Positions 1 to 6,046 of a stretch of 40,679 nt of DNA are shown here, piece after piece. The DNA is from an uncultured Gammaproteobacteria bacterium (GTDB lineage Bacteria > Pseudomonadota > Gammaproteobacteria > Pseudomonadales > Ketobacteraceae), in the NCBI GenBank assembly GCA_913063495.1, contig CAJXXT010000023.1:1-40679 (forward strand), written 5' to 3'. Numbering within the stretch: the stretch's first letter is position 1; every line of letters starts with the position of its first letter. Both the position numbers and the translations under genes were made by a program. The notes beneath the pieces were generated by a model. The model saw only the letters and a list, made by a program, of their open reading frames with translations. It was not told where the DNA came from and did no database searches.

Positions 1-933
1 TTGTTTCGTTTTGCCACTTCACGGGATAACCTGCGACAAACAACGATTGATTTGATGAACCTATCGGCATCGTTGGGCTCAATGGATATTGATGGCGATG
101 GAAAAACACCGGATTTAGATATGAGCCGCGTGTATTTTGTCGCTCATTCATTGGGTGGAATTAATGGCACACCGTTCTTAGCGGTGAATAGTGAGTTAAG
201 GGCAAAAAATGCGGTCACTGCAATGCCCTCTATTAAAGCCGCGGCGTTACTTAACGTTGGTGGTGGTGTTGTTAAGTTATTGGAAAACTCACCCGATGTT
301 GGGTTTGGTGCTGATGTGGTAATACCCGTTTTGGCATCTGTGGGGTTAGCGCAGGGAACATCTGCATTTGAAACCTATATGTCAGTGTTCCAAGGTGTTG
401 CGGATTCTGCTGATGCAATGAGCTACGGAGCAATGTTGAGAAACAACGGTAACATGGGATTACTATTGACTGAGATAGTTGGAGGGGGAGATGATATGGT
501 TCCTGATCTAGATAACCCCTTACAGCAGGTTATGGCGCAGGTTGAGCCCGACCAAACGGTGAGTAATGATGCTGACATACATGCATGGCCAGTAACTAAT
601 ATAGGCCCCTATACAAAAGAGCTTGAAAATGGGTTTGTGATATCAGGGTTGCCTGCTCCATTGACGGGCACTGAGCCATTGGCGGCGGAGTTAGGCGCAA
701 TAAAGACAGATGAAACTATAGTAAATGGCAAGCCTGTTGTTGCTATTACTCGGTTTACCAAGGGGTCTCACGGTACGCCGGTTACCGCGGGCCTACAACA
801 AGTGAATGGCAGGATAATCGATAGATTTAGTAGCACTGATGTCTTTATGGAAATGCTTTCAGAGATGGTACTTTTGTTTGCAAGTGACGGTTTAGCTATC
901 GACGTTAGTAATTCATCGGTTGTTGAAGATTGA
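1..933 (+). CDS. Pla-1/cef (VolA)-type extracellular lipase, C-terminal part
   Basis: This is the 3' part (about 310 codons) of an alpha/beta-hydrolase; the reading frame is open to the window edge, so the TTG at base 1 is not taken as a real start. The nucleophile elbow AHSLGG lies at residues 48-53 of the fragment (Ser50), followed by a probable acid loop GGGDDMVPD near 161-169 and a likely catalytic histidine in SHGTP (His257). This order, and the 'INGTPFLA' segment after the elbow, resemble the bacterial virulence-factor/Pla-1/cef lipases, exported lipoproteins or secreted proteins that cleave fatty-acyl esters, usually much longer than this fragment. The N-terminal signal sequence and lipobox, if any, are outside the window. 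It converges on the ferredoxin gene across a strong stem-loop. Family is fairly sure; substrate is not. Confidence 0.75.
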   Translation: MFRFATSRDNLRQTTIDLMNLSASLGSMDIDGDGKTPDLDMSRVYFVAHSLGGINGTPFLAVNSELRAKNAVTAMPSIKAAALLNVGGGVVKLLENSPDVGFGADVVIPVLASVGLAQGTSAFETYMSVFQGVADSADAMSYGAMLRNNGNMGLLLTEIVGGGDDMVPDLDNPLQQVMAQVEPDQTVSNDADIHAWPVTNIGPYTKELENGFVISGLPAPLTGTEPLAAELGAIKTDETIVNGKPVVAITRFTKGSHGTPVTAGLQQVNGRIIDRFSSTDVFMEMLSEMVLLFASDGLAIDVSNSSVVED

Positions 934-962
934 TTGCAAGAGGCGTATAGCAATCCCTTTTG

Positions 963-999
963 GCAATCACCCTTACTTTATTCTTGTGAGGGTGATTGC
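963..999. terminator. Stem-loop between convergent genes (possible bidirectional terminator)
   Basis: A perfect 11-bp inverted repeat, GCAATCACCCT (963-973) and AGGGTGATTGC (989-999), encloses a 15-nt loop. It covers the stop codon and last codons of the minus-strand ferredoxin gene and lies 30 bp past the lipase stop. There is no clear U-run on either side, so it is a stable hairpin placed where a bidirectional terminator is expected rather than a textbook intrinsic terminator. Confidence 0.5.
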
Positions 1000-1260
1000 A
1001 TCTTCAGGGCATTGGGTTACGCAAAGCCCGCACCCATGACAGGCATCCATATTTGTAACTAATGCTTGCTGCCATCCATGTACGAATCCCTTTACCTTTC
1101 CGATGATGTTTAAACCTTTTCTATCTTCTGGCGGTAACGTACCGATGGTAAAAACATCATAGGGGCATACGGTTGCACAGTCGCCTTTGCCTTCACATCG
1201 GTTTCGATTGATAACGGGTTGGATCGCTCCAGGTCTGATGTTATTTGGTGAATCGGTCAT
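973..1260 (-). CDS. Small dicluster ferredoxin (probable 7Fe type)
   Basis: A 95-aa soluble electron carrier. Cysteines are at 22, 28 and 32 (C-x5-C-x3-CP) and at 74, 77, 80 and 84 (C-x2-C-x2-C-x3-CP). The second set is a complete ferredoxin motif, while the first lacks one cysteine. In the arrangement known from 7Fe ferredoxins this would give one [3Fe-4S] and one [4Fe-4S] cluster; that is inference. The start at 1260 is preferred because a GAAGAG ribosome-binding-like site lies 9 nt upstream; the frame is open to an earlier start at 1338, but that extension would run through a palindromic repeat that looks regulatory. The gene diverges from the SMP-30-like gene and converges on the lipase. 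Its redox partner is not visible nearby; a Rieske protein lies 10 kb away. Confidence 0.8.
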   Translation of the reverse strand: MTDSPNNIRPGAIQPVINRNRCEGKGDCATVCPYDVFTIGTLPPEDRKGLNIIGKVKGFVHGWQQALVTNMDACHGCGLCVTQCPEDAITLTRIK

Positions 1261-1275
1261 AGTATTCAGCTCTTC

Positions 1276-1304
1276 GTGGTTATCTGTGTGGTTATCTAAC
1301 CACA
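1276..1304. promoter_or_regulatory. Operator-like palindrome with extra half-site
   Basis: TGTGGTTATCTAACCACA (1287-1304) is a perfect 7-bp inverted repeat with a 4-nt spacer. The left arm is repeated: GTGGTTATCT occurs at 1276-1285 and again at 1288-1297, 12 bp apart. The cluster lies 15-45 nt upstream of the ferredoxin start, in the divergent intergenic region. This is the form expected of a dimeric repressor site; the regulator is unknown. Confidence 0.45.
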
Positions 1305-1420
1305 GGGAGCGGAACGTAAAACAGAGTAAAATGGGCACATTACTTGTTCCTGTAATGCCATTGATATCTGCTTTAATGATATCTTTGCTTTACCCATGAG
1401 AGACGGGTGTATAGCATTCC

Positions 1421-1456
1421 ACTATATTTGTAGAAAAAGTACTATATTTGTAGAAA
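1421..1456. repeat. Two 16-bp direct repeats upstream of the SMP-30-like gene
   Basis: ACTATATTTGTAGAAA is present without mismatch at 1421-1436 and 1441-1456, giving a 20-bp period, close to two helical turns. The second copy ends 32 bp before the proposed ATG at 1489. Direct repeats phased like this are typical of AraC/XylS-type activator sites; the assignment to that family is inference. The repeats are a reason to place the gene start downstream, at 1489, not at 1396. Confidence 0.5.
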
Positions 1457-1488
1457 CCAGTGCAGCAACAGACAAAATCGGGAATTTG

Positions 1489-2544
1489 ATGAAAAAACAC
1501 ACGATAACCATATTGATAATTGAGCTGCTGTCTGTTTGCCTCTTTGTTTTTTATCCTTCCCCTATAGAATCGGTTGCTTGGAAGCCGTCTCGTATACCTG
1601 CTTTGCAGGGTGTGTTGGAAAGAAATTCAATACTTAGGGATACCGAAGTTTTTGCCGTGGGTGCCCTTGATGCCCCGGAAGATGTTGTCATTGGTCAAAA
1701 CGGAACAATTTATACCGGGTTAGAAAACGGTGATATCGTGACGGTTGCCCTTGATGGTACTGTAACCCCGTGGGTAAATACCGGCGGAAGACCTTTAGGC
1801 ATGAAGTTTAATAACGACAATGACCTTATCGTATGTGATGGTTACCGAGGATTGTTATCCATTAGTAAAACAGGTGAAATTTCGGTACTAACAGATCATG
1901 TAGAAGGTAACCCGATTAACTTTGCAAATGGCCTAGACATTGCTGAGGATGGGAAAATTTATTTTACCGAGGCGTCAAGCAAGTGGGAGCGGGGCGATTA
2001 TTTGCATGATCTTTTAGAGACTAAACCTTACGGCCGTTTATTGATGTACGACCCTGCGGCTGGAACCACTAGCGTATTAATGGAAGGTTTGTATTTTGCC
2101 AATGGTATTGCCTTGTCATCAGATGAGCGCTATTTACTTGTTACTGAAACCTGGCGTTATCGCGTGATGAGGTATTGGCTTAAAGGAGATAAAGCGGGGT
2201 CATCGGGTCAGTTTATTGGCAACTTACCTGGGTTTCCTGCAGGCATATCAAATCAAAATAATCATTTCTGGTTGTCGTTGATCACCCTTCGAAACCCCGT
2301 GTTGGATAAAACCCATGAGACAACATGGTTAAAAGATGCTTTAGCAAAACTACCTGAGTTTTTAACACCTGCCCCGATACCTTATGGTCTTGTTTTAAAA
2401 GTTAAAGAAACTGGGCCTATTGAAAGTAGTTTTCATGACGTGGGTGGAGAAGTTATCACAGGTATCTCATCTGCGGTGGAAAAGGACGGATATCTATATT
2501 TTGGTACGTTTAAAGGTGATCGAGTGGGGCGCTATAAACTATAG
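1489..2544 (+). CDS. Strictosidine synthase/SMP-30-like beta-propeller, membrane-anchored
   Basis: A 351-aa protein with a short basic N-terminus and one hydrophobic segment (about residues 5-22) that acts as signal or anchor, so the propeller domain is probably periplasmic. The core carries repeated propeller-blade sequences: LDAPEDVVIGQNGTIYTG, NGLDIAEDGKIYFTE, FANGIALSSDERYLLVTET and YLYFGTFKGDRVGRY, the pattern of the strictosidine-synthase-like/APMAP family related to SMP-30 gluconolactonases. Members include lactonases and esterases acting on small esters; here the substrate is unknown. The frame is open upstream to 1396, but the ATG at 1489 begins the natural signal region and lies beyond a pair of direct repeats. 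It is divergent from the ferredoxin gene and convergent with the small coupled gene at 2602. Confidence 0.75.
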   Translation: MKKHTITILIIELLSVCLFVFYPSPIESVAWKPSRIPALQGVLERNSILRDTEVFAVGALDAPEDVVIGQNGTIYTGLENGDIVTVALDGTVTPWVNTGGRPLGMKFNNDNDLIVCDGYRGLLSISKTGEISVLTDHVEGNPINFANGLDIAEDGKIYFTEASSKWERGDYLHDLLETKPYGRLLMYDPAAGTTSVLMEGLYFANGIALSSDERYLLVTETWRYRVMRYWLKGDKAGSSGQFIGNLPGFPAGISNQNNHFWLSLITLRNPVLDKTHETTWLKDALAKLPEFLTPAPIPYGLVLKVKETGPIESSFHDVGGEVITGISSAVEKDGYLYFGTFKGDRVGRYKL

Positions 2545-2571
2545 GTGAGCCCACCGGTAAATGTGGCATCG

Positions 2572-2596
2572 ACCTATATCTGTTGTGATATCAGGT
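2572..2596. terminator. Stem-loop in convergent intergenic region
   Basis: ACCTATATC (2572-2580) can pair with GATATCAGGT (2587-2596) with one bulged base and a 6-nt loop. It sits between the SMP-30-like stop at 2544 and the end of the opposing gene at 2602. No U-tract follows, so terminator function is only suggested by its place. Confidence 0.3.
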
Positions 2597-2601
2597 TGAT
2601 A

Positions 2602-2928
2602 CTAGGCCGATAGGTATTCTTTTATCCATTGATAAATTTCATCCGTTGTCACTTCATCAAATGGAACATTAGTGAAGTCTGCAACAGGATCTTTGTCCTT
2701 ATATCCGAACTGGTAGGCAACATTCCCGGGCTGTTCATCGTGTACAATAAAGATAATACGTTTGCCGGTTGCTAGGCTATCAATGGTCATCGCATCTGCG
2801 GGGAACCCTGAAGCTCGCATATTACTTCTGACACCTATTACCGGGTCAATATCCTTAAAATCCTGCTGTATTCTTGCTTGAGCTTCGGTTGCGCGCTCAG
2901 AGAGGGCATATACGTCTTGGGTACTCAT
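2602..2928 (-). CDS. Unknown 108-aa soluble protein, coupled to MBL hydrolase
   Basis: I do not recognise this protein. It is 108 aa, acidic, with no signal peptide or membrane segment: an N-terminal helix (ALSERATEAQARIQQDF), a central segment that could form beta-strands (KRIIFIVHDE, NVAYQFGYK) and a C-terminal helix (EIYQWIKEYL). The start at 2928 is chosen because its ATG overlaps the stop of the upstream hydrolase gene as ATGA, the usual sign of translational coupling. The longer open frame to 2988 would begin inside that gene. The tight coupling suggests it works with, or on the same substrate as, the metallo-hydrolase; no function is proposed. Confidence 0.65.
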   Translation of the reverse strand: MSTQDVYALSERATEAQARIQQDFKDIDPVIGVRSNMRASGFPADAMTIDSLATGKRIIFIVHDEQPGNVAYQFGYKDKDPVADFTNVPFDEVTTDEIYQWIKEYLSA

Positions 2929-3722
2929 TTGTACATAAACCTTGTGATGTCTATCGGGGTTAAGGGGCCAAAGTGCCCAAGGAACCATGTATTAATATCA
3001 GGGCGTTGGAGTAGGGTGTTAATTTTTTTCTTATTATCCTCAAGGTCACACATAAAAAAATGTGTCATTGGTTGGGTCGGGTTAAAAATCTCACCTGCTA
3101 TTAAATCTCCAACAAATACATAGCTATCAAACTGAACTATTACCGATCCTTTGGTATGGCCGGGCCAAGGGGTGATTTTTCCGCGAACACCAAACACAGA
3201 TAAATCTAGCTCTGCATCAATCAACTTATCCACGATAAAAGGTGTAATTTTGACCTGTGTTTTTAATGATTTCATGAAAGTCGCCATTGAGCTTGTAGGG
3301 CAGGTATCATCTCGTTCCCCTAGTGAAAACGAGTTGTTGTCACCTATGTGGCCAATGGTCTTTATTCCATAGTGCTCACTAAAATAGCTTGCTGTTCCTG
3401 AGTGATCGAGGTGGCCGTGAGTAAGAATAAGATAGTTTATCTCATTAGGGTTAATTCCCTGTTTGTCCAATAGGGCTTCGATACGTTTTTCATGGCCAGG
3501 GTTCCCTGAATCAATCATCAATATTTTACTGTCTCTCTCGATAATGTAGATATTCGCGAAATCTACCGATAGCTGTGTGACTTTGATGTTTTGATTCTCT
3601 ACTTGCACTGTAGCGACATCTTTACTGAAACTGATGAGAAAGGTGGTTAAGAGCAGAATAGATAATAGTAATACGCCAAAAGAGTACTTCACTGACTTTC
3701 GAGAAAAGAATGTGGTTGTCAT
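2925..3722 (-). CDS. Metallo-beta-lactamase-fold hydrolase, N-terminally anchored
   Basis: A 265-aa MBL-superfamily protein. Zinc ligands are all visible: H-x-H-x-D-H at 102-107 (THGHLDH), His189 in PGHTKGS, Asp206 in VGDLI and His250 in LGHFGPL, so it should be an active dinuclear zinc hydrolase. An N-terminal hydrophobic stretch (about 14-33) predicts a signal anchor and periplasmic location. The family splits thioesters, lactones, phosphoesters or beta-lactams; nothing here fixes the substrate. The ATG at 3722 is preferred to a TTG at 3755, which would lie only a few bases after the predicted transcription start. Neither has a good ribosome-binding site. It follows the XRE regulator on the same strand and overlaps the next gene by ATGA. 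Confidence 0.8.
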   Translation of the reverse strand: MTTTFFSRKSVKYSFGVLLLSILLLTTFLISFSKDVATVQVENQNIKVTQLSVDFANIYIIERDSKILMIDSGNPGHEKRIEALLDKQGINPNEINYLILTHGHLDHSGTASYFSEHYGIKTIGHIGDNNSFSLGERDDTCPTSSMATFMKSLKTQVKITPFIVDKLIDAELDLSVFGVRGKITPWPGHTKGSVIVQFDSYVFVGDLIAGEIFNPTQPMTHFFMCDLEDNKKKINTLLQRPDINTWFLGHFGPLTPIDITRFMYK

Positions 3723-3766
3723 TGGGGAGGGGGGCTCAGGGGCTTGTATTGTCAAAAGGTGTATCT

Positions 3767-3795
3767 AGTATAATCATTTTGTTTTGGCTTTTCAC
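3767..3795 (-). promoter_or_regulatory. Candidate sigma-70 promoter for the MBL gene pair
   Basis: On the minus strand, GTGAAA (3795-3790) and TATACT (3772-3767) are separated by 17 bp. The -10 box matches the consensus at 5 of 6 positions and the -35 box at 4 of 6. Transcription would begin near 3760, giving a leader of about 37 nt to the ATG at 3722. This supports the MBL and small gene as their own unit, separate from the XRE gene. Confidence 0.45.
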
Positions 3796-3890
3796 TACGG
3801 CCCTTAGTTATCGTACTTATATATATAGTGTGATCATCCTATTTTGCTGCAAATGTATATTGTAGACGGTCATCGCCATAGATTAGTCGG

Positions 3891-4694
3891 CTACTTCCAC
3901 ATGTTAAACAAATTCTTAGCCAGGAGATTCAGAGGATAAGATAGAATAACCCGAATAGAATTACCGCCATAGTCATGGGGAGAACCTATGCTATGAAGAA
4001 CCCCAAGGGTTTCATATACTTCTCCTCTAATTTTCAAATCAGTCCTGAAATTTGGACTAGGTTGATAGTTAACATCAAAATCCCACCATTCTTTGGGGAT
4101 ATGCGGTAGTTTTTCTTGTATTTCAGCCAGTAAATTAGCACAAAATTCATTATTCAACAGTTCCCGATGTACGCGTTGAATCAAAAAACGTACAGTGCTC
4201 TCCTGTTCAAGAAAAATATCGTTAAACGATTGCATCCCAAAAAGCACATCAAACAAAGATATCGGTAATGTTAATTCGGTTTCGGAATTATCTAGCAGAA
4301 ATTCTAACGCCCGGTGAAAACTATCATTAACTTGAATAATATCGTAACGACGGTTTAACACTAGCGCGGGATAAGGTGAATGTCTCTCTAGCAATAGATC
4401 TACCGCTAGTTGGGCGTCTTCTTGGTATTCCTTAATGCCTTCATTATTATAGCTATCGTATGCAAAACCTCCTGCCCGCATCAGCTCGCTATAGGATTGT
4501 GCATTACATTTCAGGGCTTTCGCCAGCCGCGTTACCATCACTCGGGTGGGTGTGATTTTAGCTGTTTCCAGATTTGAGATATTGCGGGTAGTGGTATTGG
4601 CAAGCTCCGCGAGTGCAGCTTGGGATAAACCGAGTGTTTTTCTACCTGCCTTTAGTATGCGCCCAAAGGTCTCGGCTTCTGCGAATTTGACCAT
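3891..4694 (-). CDS. XRE-family regulator with MmyB-like ligand domain
   Basis: A 267-aa DNA-binding protein. An N-terminal helix-turn-helix of the Cro/CI type lies at about residues 10-65 (GLSQAALAELANTTTRNISN). The C-terminal part (about 95-260), with PALVLNRRYDIIQVNDSF and a late WWDFD segment, resembles the MmyB-like PAS-type ligand domain found in this regulator family, in which small ligands such as fatty acids have been proposed to bind. An AAAGAGG ribosome-binding site lies 4 nt before the ATG. The gene is divergent from an extended SDR gene over a 144-bp gap, an arrangement typical of a local regulator and its target, so it probably controls the SDR and itself; this is inference from layout. 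Confidence 0.8.
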   Translation of the reverse strand: MVKFAEAETFGRILKAGRKTLGLSQAALAELANTTTRNISNLETAKITPTRVMVTRLAKALKCNAQSYSELMRAGGFAYDSYNNEGIKEYQEDAQLAVDLLLERHSPYPALVLNRRYDIIQVNDSFHRALEFLLDNSETELTLPISLFDVLFGMQSFNDIFLEQESTVRFLIQRVHRELLNNEFCANLLAEIQEKLPHIPKEWWDFDVNYQPSPNFRTDLKIRGEVYETLGVLHSIGSPHDYGGNSIRVILSYPLNLLAKNLFNMWK

Positions 4695-4729
4695 GCCACC
4701 TCTTTATTTACCAATTTCACGCTCGTTTC

Positions 4730-4746
4730 ATGCCCATTTTGGGTAT
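4730..4746. promoter_or_regulatory. Imperfect inverted repeat in the regulator/SDR intergenic region
   Basis: ATGCCC (4730-4735) and GGGTAT (4741-4746) are inverted copies with one mismatch, separated by ATTTT. The site lies between the divergent XRE/MmyB and SDR genes, where an autoregulatory operator would be expected. The repeat is short and could be chance. Confidence 0.3.
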
Positions 4747-4838
4747 TTTGTTGATTTAGGAAAAGCGCTACCATTCAGGCTGAATTATAAATGAACTCAC
4801 ACCAGCTTGCCCTTAATGAATAACATGGAGCGAAGAAA

Positions 4839-5858
4839 ATGACAAAATCAATCAAGGCACTCGTTATTGGGGCTAGCGGCTTTTTGGGCAGCCATATTGT
4901 GAAGGAACTAGCACGACAAGGCTACACGGTACGTATTATGGTACGGGCCAGTAGTAATCTAGACGCTTTAGCGGGTATTGAGTACGAGAAGACTACAGGT
5001 GATGTGCTAAATACGCCCTCACTTGAAGCTGCCATGAATGGGTGTGACTGGGTATTCCATTCCGCAGTTGATACCCGGGCATGGCTTTTTAATAGTGGCC
5101 CCCTATATCAAACCAATGTCTTAGGTGTGATTAATGCTGTCAACGCAGCTAAGACCTGCAGCATCAAAAAATTTATACTCACCAGTAGTTTGCTCACCAT
5201 CGGTCGAAACCCTTCTGGGATTGCAGATGAGAGTTGTATTCCCCGCGAGGAAGACCTGTTTACCGATTATATGCGCACTCGCTTTCTTGCCGAAAAGTAT
5301 ATTCTGGACGCATTTACCGAATCAGGGTTTCCTGCTATTGCCTGCTGTGTATCAAATACCTATGGAGCAGATGATTTGCAACCCACACCCCATGGCAATC
5401 TCATTAAGCAGGTGGCCTTTGGTAGAGTACCTGTCTACTTAAAAGCCAAGTCTGAATGTGTTGGCGTTGTTGATGCTGCACAAGCGCTGATATTAGCCGC
5501 GGAAAAAGGCCGCGAGGGAGAGCGTTATATTATTTCTGAACGTTACATCAGTAATAAGGAGTTGTTTACTATTGCAGAAAAAAAAGCAGGATTATCTATG
5601 TTAATCGGGGGAATGCCTACATCCCTAGTGTATCTCTGTACCACTGTGACGGGTGTATTTTCGCGCTTGTTTGCACTGGATTCAGTGTTAACAAATAATT
5701 CTGCTAAGTTGCTGTATCAAACGTGGCCCTTGAGTAATTCAAAGGCAAAAAAAGAACTAGGTTGGGAACCTAGGCCGATACATGATTCTATAGGAGAGGC
5801 GGTGGATAGTTATTTGGGTTGCGTCACAAACAGTTCGATTGCGGTGAAAAAGATATAG
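4839..5858 (+). CDS. Extended SDR, dihydroflavonol-reductase/epimerase-like, with Y-x3-R
   Basis: A 339-aa NAD(P)-dependent oxidoreductase. The Rossmann loop GASGFLG (residues 11-17) and the upstream-half motif FILTSSLLTIG carry the cofactor and Ser/Thr positions of extended SDRs (dihydroflavonol 4-reductase, 3-beta-hydroxysteroid dehydrogenase and epimerase families). The catalytic motif reads YMRTR (Tyr144-Arg148) followed by FLAEKYIL, so the usual lysine of Y-x3-K is arginine. All other features are intact, so this is a variant rather than a pseudogene. Start: ATG at 4839 with GGAG 8 nt upstream. It is divergent from the XRE/MmyB regulator. A reductase or epimerase acting on a lipid or isoprenoid-like substrate is possible; the exact substrate cannot be read. 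Confidence 0.8.
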   Translation: MTKSIKALVIGASGFLGSHIVKELARQGYTVRIMVRASSNLDALAGIEYEKTTGDVLNTPSLEAAMNGCDWVFHSAVDTRAWLFNSGPLYQTNVLGVINAVNAAKTCSIKKFILTSSLLTIGRNPSGIADESCIPREEDLFTDYMRTRFLAEKYILDAFTESGFPAIACCVSNTYGADDLQPTPHGNLIKQVAFGRVPVYLKAKSECVGVVDAAQALILAAEKGREGERYIISERYISNKELFTIAEKKAGLSMLIGGMPTSLVYLCTTVTGVFSRLFALDSVLTNNSAKLLYQTWPLSNSKAKKELGWEPRPIHDSIGEAVDSYLGCVTNSSIAVKKI

Positions 5859-6046
5859 GGACACCCACCCCCGTTGACAATGGTTTTTAATCAACTTAAG
5901 CTTCCTTTGTGCTATAAATATATACAGTTGATATCCAGTTTGGTTAATGAACACTCGCGTAAAAAGTGAGTGATACTCAGGGGCTTTCAATTTACGATAG
6001 TGAACTCCCTATAGCCAACTCCCTACAATGAACAAGCTGAGCATTC

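Noticed and set aside
1396-1488. Longer start of the SMP-30-like protein (1396)
   Set aside because: The extension covers the 16-bp direct repeats and puts a hydrophilic stretch before the signal anchor.
5874-5918. Promoter before uvrA from TTGACA (5874-5879)
   Set aside because: No good -10 box lies at 16-18 bp; TATAAA at 5913 is 33 bp away.
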